A stretch of 64,000 nt of DNA. It comes from Sergeia podlipaevii. Lineage: Eukaryota > Euglenozoa > Kinetoplastea > Trypanosomatida > Trypanosomatidae. Below the pieces are notes generated by a model that had not been told where the DNA came from, ran no database searches, and saw only the letters and a program-made list of their open reading frames with translations. The stretch is from assembly GCA_030849805.1 (NCBI GenBank), contig JASANZ010002220.1, forward strand, positions 1 to 64,000. The letters are read 5' to 3'. The first letter of the stretch is position 1. Each line of letters starts with the position of its first letter. Positions 1 to 9,910 of the stretch are shown here, in pieces. The translations under genes and the position numbers were made by a program.

Positions 1-52
1 CCACCACCAGGCGGGAGGCGCGCTTCACGGTCTTGGTGCGAATCTTACCCAT
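1..52 (-). CDS. RPS17: 40S ribosomal protein S17 (eS17), N-terminal fragment
   Basis: The reverse complement begins ATG at 52 and reads MGKIRTKTVKRASRLVV before the window ends. This is the highly conserved N-terminus of eukaryotic eS17, a small-subunit protein of the cytosolic ribosome. Only 17 codons are present; the rest lies beyond the left edge. A probable SL acceptor AG sits 18 bases upstream at 70-71, after a T-rich tract, which gives a very short 5' leader and supports this start. It is the last gene of the minus-strand series in this window. Confidence 0.9.
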   Translation of the reverse strand, partial: MGKIRTKTVKRASRLVV

Positions 53-1656
53 GATGTCGACTTGATGATCTATATGGAAAAAAAAATGACAGACAAAACA
101 AAAGGTCGAAAGTGGAGGAAGGGGGAAAAATACATAGAAAAAAGAGGACAGAAGAGCATATTAGCAAAAGGAAAGCTATATTTGTCATCAGTAAAACAGC
201 AGTATATCCTCGGAGGCTGAGAAAGAGAGTCCTTGGACATCTTTATCATTCTTTTTTTTATATATCAAATCGATCGCATCGATAGAGGCCCACACAGATC
301 AGCCTAAAGCTAACGTACACAATGAAAGGATGAAATAAGGCCGACTGCCTTTTGCTTCCTTCTCAGTACTACAATGTTTCACATATATATACACACACAT
401 AGAAAAAGCATCCTCAACAGTTTCATATAAATAAATATATGCTTTCGATTTCATCTCTGTCCCTTTTGCAATCTTCTTAGAAGTTATTTCTCTCATGTTT
501 TCTTTTGTTATCACTATTATTCGATTTTTAAAAGAAAAAACAGTCTGCAGGGAAAGAGATTGAGAAAAAACTGGATCTTCGTTCCGCGGAAAGTGTCTCG
601 CACTCCCTCCCTCCTTCTTGCTTGTCACATGCCCAGCAGCAGTATAGATGAGGAAAGAAATAGATGGGGAGATCAAGCGCTAAAAGAACAACAATGAAGA
701 AGGAAAAGAAAAAATAGAAGAAAAATAGAAAAAAATGTCCACCAACACAAATTTCAATTTTTTTTATCCAAATCCTTTGCTTCCCGAGAAACATAAGACA
801 ATTAAGTAGAGACCCCTACAAGTAGCATGCATCTGGCTAGGCACCTTCGCCACATCCCTTCTCTCGTACCTCCTCGTTGGCGTACAAACCCACGTAGTTT
901 GAATTGAATACTGGTAATGAAAGCACAGCCTCGTTTCCCCCCCCCCCATCCCCTTCTGTGTATATGTATATTAATTCAAACAAACAAGCAAACAGACAAA
1001 AGAGTGAGACAAGAGGAGGTGTGCATAGAAAGAGAGGCCAGCACCAATACGTAACCACAGTACCCTTCGTGTGACAAGTGTACACACGCCTGTATTTTAC
1101 ATGGGTGTGCATAGAAGTAAAGGAATCACTAAGCATCCAAAATAAATAATAATAATAAAAAAATAATAATAATAATAAACAATAAAAAAAAGATGAGATG
1201 GGGTAGTAATATTTGAAGTAGGAAAGAGAAAAACAATAAAGAAAATGATAAAGGCAATCTCAAACAAAAATGAAAGAAAAAAAGAAAGAAAGAATCGACT
1301 ACAATGAAAATAAAATGACTCTTACTCTTCTCGCTACCAACTACGGCACCGATATGTGTGGAGCCATAACCTTCTCTTATTCCAGCTCTACATATGGCAC
1401 CCCATTCCCTTTTCTAGAAAACTACGCGCACACGTGTGTTTGTACCTCCCTCCCTATCCCTCTCTCTCCTCCCCCCTTTTTCACACCCACACGGACGCCA
1501 ACAAAGGCCAAAGCAATTTACCCAATAAAATAGGGTCATGTGCCTTACTTCTATGGACATACAAATAGAGAGCTCTCTTCTTCATTTCGTTTCATTCAAC
1601 AAGGTTCGTTCTCTCCTTCTCAGGCGATATGGGAAAGTGCAGCTATTTTTATCTCT
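53..1656. other. intergenic spacer (SMYD-like 3' UTR to RPS17 5' leader)
   Basis: AT-rich spacer with poly(A) tracts, a C-run at 937-947 and a TAA/AAT-rich stretch at about 1140-1190. Short open frames on both strands are low-complexity and show no recognisable domain. I see no RNA gene. Confidence 0.6.
70..87 (-). promoter_or_regulatory. predicted spliced-leader acceptor of RPS17
   Basis: On the minus strand a T-rich run (complement of 76-87) is followed by CATATAG, with AG at 71-70. This would leave a 17-base 5' UTR before the RPS17 ATG. A second AG at 62-61 is possible. This is inference from the usual polypyrimidine-AG rule. Confidence 0.5.
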
Positions 1657-4368
1657 TTACTGATACCAAGCCTCATAGGAACCATAATACTGATCAACCA
1701 CCGTGCCCTTGCTGTAGTCGCGTGTTGGCGTGGCAGGTTGCTCAGCAGCCGTCCCGTCTGCATGAGGCCGGCGCCGCATCTGTCGTCGCACGTTACGCCT
1801 CGGCATGCAGTCAAACACAGCAGGCATCGCGCGGAGCACACGTGTCTTCGCAGGAATGCAACCAGCCCAGAAGCTCTCATAAAATAGCAAAGAGCCACGG
1901 CCGTGCTGAATAGCAATGCTGCTCTTTCCTTGAAGAAGTGAAATCTGGCAGAGCGCGTGACGGAGGTCCTCAAAGAGGTAGTGGGTAGGAAGGAGATGCT
2001 GCGACACCTCTGCCATGAGCTTCTCCAGCCGCTCCTGGGCAGCAGCAAAGTTGGGGAAAGCGAGTGCATCGCGTGTGGCAGCCTGCACACGTGGATGAAA
2101 GTATTGAGTTGGGTGGAGCTTCAGCATCATATTATTTCTCTGCTGTTCCGCACCGACAGACGACGTTGGTTTCTTCTCTGGCTCGGCCTCGTCGTCGTTC
2201 AGCTCGACCACTACAGGCTCATTCTCGGGAGCAGCTTCTATAGCGACACGGCGCAGAAGATCGCCAGTGAGAAGCTTCTCTATGATATCATCCGATAGGT
2301 CACCGCGAGTGGTATTGAGTTGGTTGCTCTCTCGCATACAGCGTGTACACTTGCACACAAAGCCGTGCTCGCGCAGCAGCCACTTCCTGCGGATCTGCCA
2401 GGGCCAGTGCTGCGGAAACGCGCTGTCTACGGCAAGCGTGAGCTCTTCTCCGGGGTAAATTAATCGACTTGTAAAGATGACTTTGAGCACATCAGACCAC
2501 GCGCAGTTGGGCTCACATGAGTGTCGCAATTCCATCCTCTCGGTAAAGAAAAGAGAGCTTTCCTGATCTGGAGACGGTGTGGTGTAGAGGCGCACCAGAA
2601 AGAAGAGATAGCGCATAAACTTCGCGTTGCCCAGCGATGGCACAGGCAAATCTTGCTCGGAAAGTCGGCTACTAAGCTTCTCCAGTGCCTGCATCAGCGG
2701 TGGTGGCATCGCACTCAGCACGGTGCGGTCAATGCCGCGCTCTAGTTGTGCCACCACCTCCTCCCATCCAGGTGCTCTGTCTTTGATACCGCTGTATACC
2801 GAGATGCACAGAGGCAGCACGCGTGCGTAGAGCGCGTCCAGCTTCCAGGCACTACCGGGAGTATCGCAGTCCGTTGCTGTCGTCGCTACGAGTGAGGTGC
2901 CGTTTTCCTCCTTGCCGTTCAGCTCAGGTGCAGTGGGGCTGCTCCCGTTGCTGCCACTCGTAGAGAAAGTAGGGCGGCCGGGAATGCGTCGAGGAGGTTT
3001 CAGGCTTGGTTTCTTGCTCCCTCCTGCCGCCCCTCCTGCAGCAGCACCGCTGGCGGCTTCGCTGGAAATCTCACGGAGAGCCACTAGCAAGGCGCACTCG
3101 TGCATCTCGTGTCTGCCCTTGTAAGCCGCCTCACAGGACCCAGAGCAGTAGTTGACGGAATGGCACACTGTGCAGCCCACCAAAGCTGCTGCCCGGCGCA
3201 CGTCCTTCCCGCACGCTACACAGCACGTCTCTGGCAGCGGAGTAGACTCAGCAGACTGTAAGGCCGCAATGACGGCATCCATATCTGCCGCAGTGGGATC
3301 GATATACCTACTGCTGGGCTGGGTCGTGCTCACTACGGCGGTGCTATTGCCTGCACGACGATTGTGTGGAAGCCAGTTAGCGACGGCAAAGGGCCCTGTC
3401 ACGTTGCGAACAAGCGCAACATTACGAGGAATGGCACCGGCTACCTTCCCTGAGCCTTTGCCGTGGCACACGTGCACAGCCACCGGCCTCCCAGAAAGCG
3501 CAAAGTCTACGGGTGGCGGGGCTGGCGTCTGTGCTGCTGCGGCGTCCTCGACACTTCCGTTTTGGGCCTCAGCGAGAGCGGCAGCCGCAGACTTTTGGAT
3601 TTCCGCGGCCTCCTCCGGGGTGGGCTGCACCTCCGTTCTAGAAACCGCGTCCATCACGCGCACAGTGGACTGGGCAGGGGCAGGGCTCAGCGCACTTAGG
3701 AAGCATGGCGCCTCACGTGGCAGTTCAGTGACGGCCGGCGCAACGTCCACAAGGACTCGGGGCCCACGCTCCCTCTCAAAGGTGGGGCCGGCAGTTAACA
3801 ACTGCTCTGTAATCAGTTTGACGGCTTGCTCAATGTATGGCCCCAGTGACACCTGCAGTGCCCCCTCCGAGAGCAGCACAGCGCGGCAGAGGATAGTGTG
3901 AGCCTCCTCTGCGCTGCAGAAGACGTTGCCATCCATCACGGCAACATAGCGCGCGTGCAGGTCCGCCGTTGCTGAGATCAAAGGAGGTGCTACTGTCCTA
4001 GCCTTGGACCCTGAAGAGGCAGCGACTGCGCGACTCTCCGTGAGCCTCTCACGTTGTTCTCTGATACGGTCCATAATACACATGCCCATAGCCCCAAATG
4101 CAGCTGGAATGACGGGGTATGTGGTGAGGACGTCCCTGGCCGTGCTGAAGCATAAGTTGAGATGCCCCAGGGTGTGCAAGGCAAGACACAGGCTTCCTGC
4201 CGCCGCCACAAAGTCCTCGACAATAGCTGGATCGGCGGCACGCTGCACAATAAAGAGTTGTGTACACTGCTGATAACAACGAACTGCATCATCCGTTTCT
4301 CCCCTCTCTACATGAGCATCGCCCTTCTCTCGAAGAGACTTGACACTCTGAGCTCCTCCGCTTGCCAT
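1657..4368 (-). CDS. SET/MYND (SMYD-like) protein, possibly catalytically degenerate
   Basis: A 903-residue protein with SMYD-family architecture. It has an N-terminal TPR-like helix pair (about 8-45) and a split SET start (KGSGKVAGAIPRN, about 304-316). A MYND zinc finger follows at about 382-425 (CxxC, CxxC, YCSGxC, HxxxC). The C-terminal SET half has HSCEPNC, GEELTLAV and the post-SET cluster CKCTRC, and helical sequence follows. SMYD proteins methylate lysines on histones or cytosolic proteins. Here the NHSC motif reads RHSC, and the tyrosine expected after GEELTxx is valine, so activity is doubtful. Long Ala/Ser/Pro-rich linkers make it larger than typical SMYDs (about 430-490 residues). 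The ATG at 4368 is the first methionine of the frame. Confidence 0.8.
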   Translation of the reverse strand: MASGGAQSVKSLREKGDAHVERGETDDAVRCYQQCTQLFIVQRAADPAIVEDFVAAAGSLCLALHTLGHLNLCFSTARDVLTTYPVIPAAFGAMGMCIMDRIREQRERLTESRAVAASSGSKARTVAPPLISATADLHARYVAVMDGNVFCSAEEAHTILCRAVLLSEGALQVSLGPYIEQAVKLITEQLLTAGPTFERERGPRVLVDVAPAVTELPREAPCFLSALSPAPAQSTVRVMDAVSRTEVQPTPEEAAEIQKSAAAALAEAQNGSVEDAAAAQTPAPPPVDFALSGRPVAVHVCHGKGSGKVAGAIPRNVALVRNVTGPFAVANWLPHNRRAGNSTAVVSTTQPSSRYIDPTAADMDAVIAALQSAESTPLPETCCVACGKDVRRAAALVGCTVCHSVNYCSGSCEAAYKGRHEMHECALLVALREISSEAASGAAAGGAAGGSKKPSLKPPRRIPGRPTFSTSGSNGSSPTAPELNGKEENGTSLVATTATDCDTPGSAWKLDALYARVLPLCISVYSGIKDRAPGWEEVVAQLERGIDRTVLSAMPPPLMQALEKLSSRLSEQDLPVPSLGNAKFMRYLFFLVRLYTTPSPDQESSLFFTERMELRHSCEPNCAWSDVLKVIFTSRLIYPGEELTLAVDSAFPQHWPWQIRRKWLLREHGFVCKCTRCMRESNQLNTTRGDLSDDIIEKLLTGDLLRRVAIEAAPENEPVVVELNDDEAEPEKKPTSSVGAEQQRNNMMLKLHPTQYFHPRVQAATRDALAFPNFAAAQERLEKLMAEVSQHLLPTHYLFEDLRHALCQISLLQGKSSIAIQHGRGSLLFYESFWAGCIPAKTRVLRAMPAVFDCMPRRNVRRQMRRRPHADGTAAEQPATPTRDYSKGTVVDQYYGSYEAWYQ

Positions 4369-4614
4369 GGGCTTTCTCTACTCCTCACTGTCTTTGGATA
4401 ATTACGTTTTGTTCTCTTTTCCTTTCTTTGTGTTTTCGAGAAGCTGTTTCTCTCTCCTCCAAGCAGCTGAATAGATTGCACTTTGAGTGAATGAGCAATT
4501 CTATTGTTTGCTATTGCGACTGCTCCTCTCCCCTTGCACACACAATCCGTGCAGTCTTCCTTTTGATACTTCGATGAGATGCTGTAGGTTACAGTTCTTT
4601 ATATAAGTACAATT

Positions 4615-4631
4615 GGGGGGGGGGGAGGGGG
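4615..4631 (+). repeat. G11-A-G5 homopurine run
   Basis: Eleven G, one A and five G on the plus strand; the transcript strand is C-rich here and may serve as part of a polypyrimidine tract. Confidence 0.9.
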
Positions 4632-4960
4632 ATAAATAGTGAATCCCAGCAAAACAAGAGCAAAAAAAAAAAGTAAAAGGTATTTTTCTTTTAATGATAA
4701 AAATAAGAGTAGCTACCTACAACAAAAGGATGGCCACAAAGGCACCTAATTTTTAAAGACGACGCTGAGTATTGAAAAAAAAATATTGCGAATATATATA
4801 AATAAAATTGAATGGAGTAAAGAGCCTATATCTTCTATCTTTTTGCTTTCGTTTTGAATGCAAATGAGAAAACAAGATCTTTGTTGACTCCCTCTATTTT
4901 CTTTAATAATAATAGCAATATGTACTACTTTCATCATTATTTTTGTTGTGTGTGACAAGT

Positions 4961-4983
4961 TATATATATATATATATATATAT
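4961..4983. repeat. (TA)n microsatellite
   Basis: About eleven TA units in the spacer downstream of the HEAT-repeat gene. Confidence 0.95.
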
Positions 4984-5194
4984 GACAAATAGAGAGAGAG
5001 AAGAAAAAAAAAAGTTGAGAAGCAATATAGAGTATCGAAACGATAATCCTTTGAAAAAAAAAAAGGAATCCTAAGCAGAAAGACTTTTTTTTGGTGTTGC
5101 TTGTTCAGTCCTTTGGTAATGAGGCGCTCTGAAAAATATTTTTAAAGGACTTCCAATAGAGCCTCCACTTTCCTCCTCTCAGAGGAGTAGCAGT

Positions 5195-8100
5195 TTAATG
5201 CGCAGTCACAGCATCAGAAGACACGAGCGCGGTGTACAGGACCTGCGCCATGGACTGCCGCATACCTCGCGAAGCATCCCGCAGCAAACAGTCTCTCAAA
5301 GCTGCCATCACCTGCTCCTTGTGGGCTCTGGGCCGCGTAGCTGAGAGTAGCCGGACTACGGTGGTGCAGTCAAGACACTCTACGGAGCTGAGCGCCTCCG
5401 CACGTACTTCAGGCGTGGGATCGTTAAGGGCAACCACAAAAGTGCGGATCACTTTCGCCCCACACGCGCGTAGGCCATACGCCGCTGCTGCTCTAGTTGT
5501 CATGCGAGCGCTCTCCAGCACGGCTTGCGTGGCATACACCTCACCGTGGGCACCACCGTACCTACAGCAGGTGAGGAAGAGTGCCTTGAGAACATTATAG
5601 GGAAGCACTGCTGCCTCAATAATAGACTTGAGCACTACGTAGCTGTCGTTCGGTGTCTCTTTGCCATAGTAGAGAATCGCCTCGTCGCTGTGTTCCTGCT
5701 GGTATTGTCCTGGACGTAAAACAGGCAGCAATTCCTCCTTGTCGGCGCTGCCCATGACCTGCTGCAGGTTCACTATTTCCCTCGTGGTGGTGGTGGCGGC
5801 GACAGCTGCACGGTCCACCATGCGAGCTAACGCGTAAACACACTCCACCACAGCCTCCTCCTCTAGTGAGCCCTGAGAGACAATCACGGTGCCAAGTGCC
5901 TGTATGACAGTGGACAGCAGCTCCGTCTCTATGATGTGGCGGCTGGGGGTCAAACGGCGACTCGTGCAACCCCAGCATGGCGCATCTGCCAGTGCTCGTG
6001 CACACGCCACGTAGAGGGAAAGAGGATGCACAGCTGGCCTGGCCACCAGCAGCTGCAAGGCCTCTTCAATCCCCTTCCGCCCTTGCCGAACTAGTGCCCA
6101 CGCGCCAGTACCAGCGGCTACCGCTGCCGACTCTAGGCTTCGCACAAGGGCCGCAGCGGAGCTCCTCATACCGTCTGGAGCGGCGCCAGAGGCAAAAAGA
6201 AACGAATTCCCCAGAAGACCAAGGCCTATACATGCACCATGCCGCACCCGCCACTGTGTGTCGCCGCCAATGTCCTCCTCAATCAGATCTATCAGCAACT
6301 GCTGGCACTGCGAAGTAAGAGCCATTGAGGCAGAGCTCGGACCTACAACGGCACCTAGTGCGACAGCACCGGCCACAAGCACGGCCACTTCCACCTCCTT
6401 CAAGGGTACGGGAGCTCGCGAAGAGGATTGATATAAGCTGTCCCTGCCCACCAGCAAACGCCGCGCTAAGCGTGCAACACAATCGTATACTGGCTGTGCA
6501 GCGTGCATTCGTGCTCGCGCAGGCAAGGAGGCGAGTGAGAGGAGCGCTTGCTCTTGGACTCGAGCATTACGGCTCGCAGGAGATGCGAACAATGGTAACG
6601 TAGAAGAAGCTCGTGACGGCAGCAGAAACGCCGTCACGAGAGCCTGCTCCACTGCAAAGAGGACTTCCTCTCTCTTGGCAAAGTGCGTGCTGTAGCTAAA
6701 CCGTAGCACACGCATGGGAAGCAACGCTGAAGAGAAAGCGAGGGAGGCGTTGGTGAGGACTGGACCTAAAGTAGCCTTGACACGGGTCAAGGCTGCGTCT
6801 AGTAGTGGAAAGTACGGCGAGTGCTGCACCATCGCATTCACGCCACTTGCCATGGCACCATTAGCGAGAGCCTCCGCCAACAGACAGCACATCTCACAGC
6901 TCTCCATAGACGGAGAGGAAGTACCAGAGTCCACCTTGAAGTGCGCAGAGTTGGCATACTTCATGAGCAGCTCCCGTGCCGTGGCGCTGTACAAAACAAG
7001 ATTGCACTGGCGGTACTCTGGCGACTTCTGCAAGGGGATGACTTCTGCCTCCTCGTCGGCGTCACAAAGAGGATTGGCGACCTCACAGAGCTCACGAGCA
7101 GCAGGACCGATGCCTGGAATCACGCGCATGTGCATTGGGGCCAACAACAACTGCGGATCTGGGCTGCAGATCACCGTGGTGTGGCCGAGGGTGTCGCGCG
7201 AGAGCGTGCTGAGTGCATACGCCGCTGCAGTACGAACCGCGTCATCAGGGCAGGTAGCAAGAAGAGAGTTGAGAGCGTGGATGCCGGCTTCTCCGCCGAC
7301 TGCCCGTACTGCCATGCCAAGCAGGCGATAATTTCCCACCTTGGCCTGGAGGCACTCTAGCAGTACTGGAAGAGCATCGGTCCCAGCAGCAGCAACTCCC
7401 AGTCCAACAAGAACCCTCAGCAGTTGAGAAATAGCATCCTCACTGCTTCTAGTTGCACCTCCCCTTGCGTCCGTCATCAATGGTTGCGGTTGCTCTCCTT
7501 CCACCTCTGAGCCACTCCCTTTGCGTTGTGACGCCGAGAGCATCAACGGCCCCACTTCATCCAGAAGACAAGACACCACCATGGGCGACACCACCCAGCG
7601 AAGCACACCCGGCTTGTTCATGAGCACGGTAAGTGCTACGCAGTCCTCGACACACGCATCCGCGCTCCACGTGCTGGTGTTGCTCGTGGGTGGTGGGCAA
7701 GCGCAGGTGTCGCCCATCGCAGCTAGCTCATGCATCAGTCGTGAGGAGCCAAGTCGGTCCAAAGATCTGATGTACGACATCAGCGGGGGTTCTGCTCTGT
7801 CCGGCGGCACTTCCACCGCCCCATTATGTTGGCCTTCATGTGCCTCATACACGCCGCTTAGAGAAGGTTTCTTCACAACAGCAGATGACCCCATTTCCCA
7901 TCCAGTTGTCTTGTGAGTGTCGTTAGTGAAAGCAGTAGATGGAGAGACCGGGGGCGGGGGCACTACTTCAGGAGAGCGGCGGCTCTGCTTGCGGATGGAG
8001 TCTACCAGTGCCATAAAGTCCGGCACCTTGGAGCCTTGCGCTAGCGTCGAGGAAAGGGTGTGGGCATCGCTTCTTTCATCCTCTTCGGCATTGCCTTCTA

Positions 8101-9070
8101 AGGCCCAGACTTCGTCCACCTGAACACCACTCACGCTGGAACGCGTGCTGCCTCTTCTCGTACTCTGGCCTGGTGCTGCGACTGCCGACGGAAGGAGTGG
8201 CAATGAGGCAGGCTCTCCATGCTCAGAAACGCATGAGCGAGCGCAACTGTGGCGCAAAGACGGCGAGAGACTTGTCATTGAGGGTGGAGACGGAGAGCGA
8301 AGGAGCGGCGCGCGAGGCAACGACCCGTCTGCTTCTCTTCCCTCGGGTGATTGGTTCGTCACAGCAAATGTTTCCTCCACTGCTCTCAACACTGGCAGTG
8401 CCTCGCTGCCTTCGCAGGCAAAGGGATCTCCTGCTGTATCTCGGCTCAACTCCTTGCTGGCGCTTCGTATCAAGTGCGACGATGGAGGAGAGGAGTAGCG
8501 GGTAGAGGAAGAAGAAGATGTTACGCCTGTGGCGGGTGGCGCAGCTTCCGATGCGTGAGGAGAGTTACCCTGTGGCTCCGCAGCAAGCCCGCATGAGAAC
8601 ACGCCGGAAGGCACTGGGTTACAATGCGTGGTAGGCGGAGGCGTAGTTGGCGTTGATATGCCTGTTCCTTTCTGACGTGGTGGCCATATTGACTGCAGTG
8701 GCAATACTGGCTGTCGCTGCACTGAGTTACTGGATGTTGCTTCACTGGCACACCGAGACGTGTCGCTGCGGCGAGAGGATCGTGTGCGTTTGCTATTGAT
8801 GCTATACCTGCTATCTGAAGGAGATGGTACTGGTACTGCTGGTGCTTCTAGTAACATATCAGTATTCTTACTCGACCTAGAGGATGCCACGGTCTCACTT
8901 CCTGGCGGAAGTGAGGCTGCACAATAGCTGCGATGTACTGAAGAAGAAGAAGAGATGACGCATGTATCATCAAGAGGAATGGGATTTAAAATATCTTGCT
9001 GGCGCAGCAGCTCCAACTGCCTTAGAACAGCGTATGCCTTGGATAGACCCGCAGTTGACGCCGAGGGCAT
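5195..9070 (-). CDS. HEAT-repeat protein of unknown function
   Basis: A 1291-residue protein if translation starts at MPSASTAGLSKAY (ATG at 9070). The open frame runs 28 codons further upstream, but that extension looks like untranslated leader (His/Thr-rich, low complexity). Residues 1 to about 430 are Ser/Pro-rich and probably disordered. The rest is alpha-helical with HEAT-like repeats, for example GACIGLGLLGNSFLFASG and, near the C-terminus, VRAEALSSVECLDCTTVVRLL. It has no catalytic motif, signal peptide or membrane segment that I recognise. An alpha-solenoid scaffold is the likely role. Alanine-rich repeat pairs recall proteasome-type PC repeats, but I cannot assign it to Rpn1 or Rpn2. 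Confidence 0.75.
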   Translation of the reverse strand: MPSASTAGLSKAYAVLRQLELLRQQDILNPIPLDDTCVISSSSSVHRSYCAASLPPGSETVASSRSSKNTDMLLEAPAVPVPSPSDSRYSINSKRTRSSRRSDTSRCASEATSSNSVQRQPVLPLQSIWPPRQKGTGISTPTTPPPTTHCNPVPSGVFSCGLAAEPQGNSPHASEAAPPATGVTSSSSSTRYSSPPSSHLIRSASKELSRDTAGDPFACEGSEALPVLRAVEETFAVTNQSPEGREADGSLPRAPLLRSPSPPSMTSLSPSLRHSCARSCVSEHGEPASLPLLPSAVAAPGQSTRRGSTRSSVSGVQVDEVWALEGNAEEDERSDAHTLSSTLAQGSKVPDFMALVDSIRKQSRRSPEVVPPPPVSPSTAFTNDTHKTTGWEMGSSAVVKKPSLSGVYEAHEGQHNGAVEVPPDRAEPPLMSYIRSLDRLGSSRLMHELAAMGDTCACPPPTSNTSTWSADACVEDCVALTVLMNKPGVLRWVVSPMVVSCLLDEVGPLMLSASQRKGSGSEVEGEQPQPLMTDARGGATRSSEDAISQLLRVLVGLGVAAAGTDALPVLLECLQAKVGNYRLLGMAVRAVGGEAGIHALNSLLATCPDDAVRTAAAYALSTLSRDTLGHTTVICSPDPQLLLAPMHMRVIPGIGPAARELCEVANPLCDADEEAEVIPLQKSPEYRQCNLVLYSATARELLMKYANSAHFKVDSGTSSPSMESCEMCCLLAEALANGAMASGVNAMVQHSPYFPLLDAALTRVKATLGPVLTNASLAFSSALLPMRVLRFSYSTHFAKREEVLFAVEQALVTAFLLPSRASSTLPLFASPASRNARVQEQALLSLASLPARARMHAAQPVYDCVARLARRLLVGRDSLYQSSSRAPVPLKEVEVAVLVAGAVALGAVVGPSSASMALTSQCQQLLIDLIEEDIGGDTQWRVRHGACIGLGLLGNSFLFASGAAPDGMRSSAAALVRSLESAAVAAGTGAWALVRQGRKGIEEALQLLVARPAVHPLSLYVACARALADAPCWGCTSRRLTPSRHIIETELLSTVIQALGTVIVSQGSLEEEAVVECVYALARMVDRAAVAATTTTREIVNLQQVMGSADKEELLPVLRPGQYQQEHSDEAILYYGKETPNDSYVVLKSIIEAAVLPYNVLKALFLTCCRYGGAHGEVYATQAVLESARMTTRAAAAYGLRACGAKVIRTFVVALNDPTPEVRAEALSSVECLDCTTVVRLLSATRPRAHKEQVMAALRDCLLRDASRGMRQSMAQVLYTALVSSDAVTAH

Positions 9071-9910
9071 TGCTACGATAAATGTGTGTGTATGTAATGT
9101 GTAAAAACTATTAGTACAAGACTCGCTGAGACAATCGAAGTGCCCCTCTCTCAATCTATCTATCTATCTATTTATATATATATCCTTGTGTGCGTGAACA
9201 CAATGAGTCTAAAGTAAAGAAGATGTCAAAAATAAAACAAAATGGAAAGCATGAATCCTCAAATGCGCAATCTTGTGGAGCTAAAATAAAAAATAACTCT
9301 CCCCTCGTGTGGATCTGTGCCTGGCCGGGGTCAGTGCAACACCTATATTTACAATATAGAAAAATGTACAAGAGAAAAAAAAGTGATCAAAATGCGTGTA
9401 ACTGAAAATAATTTATGTATATATATATATATATATATATATCATAGCCACTGTTTCCATCAGCGCGACAGTACTGCATTTTATTGAAGTTGCATTGAAT
9501 GATGTTAATAGTAACACGAATGGTGTAGCGCAAATCTGGTGCGTCACATATGCACACAAACCAGGTATATAATAGTCTTTTTCATGAACACTCACCCACT
9601 CATGCTAATGCTAACATAAGAGTGGGGGAATGCATTTGCGCCTATATAGAAGCAACATATTGAAGACTTCATTTGTGGCCCTGCAGCATATATATGTTGC
9701 TTAATTCTGTATATATATTTTGAAAAAGAGAGAGAGGAAAAAAAGACTGTGAATGGCATGTTAGAGCAAAAAAAAAAAGAAAAAAACACATGACCGAGTA
9801 GAAAGGTGAAGACCAGACACTTCTGAGATGTAGCATCAGCCGTGAATACCATCACCACTACTACTAATCTCACACGCACGCCTTTCCTATTCCCCCTCCC
9901 CCAACTCCCC
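9071..9910. other. intergenic spacer (PIF1 3' UTR to HEAT protein 5' leader)
   Basis: AT-rich spacer with an (AT)n tract at 9418-9442 and a short hairpin at 9343-9359 (7-bp stem, 3-base loop). Open frames here are low-complexity. No gene or RNA recognised. Confidence 0.6.
9418..9442. repeat. (AT)n microsatellite
   Basis: About 25 bases of alternating A and T between the PIF1 and HEAT-repeat genes. Confidence 0.95.

Larger units (their letters stand above)
4369..5194. other. intergenic spacer (HEAT protein 3' UTR to SMYD-like 5' leader)
   Basis: Low-complexity spacer holding a G11-A-G5 run (4615-4631), an (AT)n tract (4961-4983) and many A-runs. On the minus strand, T-rich then C-rich sequence around 4615-4680 could be the polypyrimidine tract for the SMYD-like mRNA. 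No gene seen. Confidence 0.6.
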
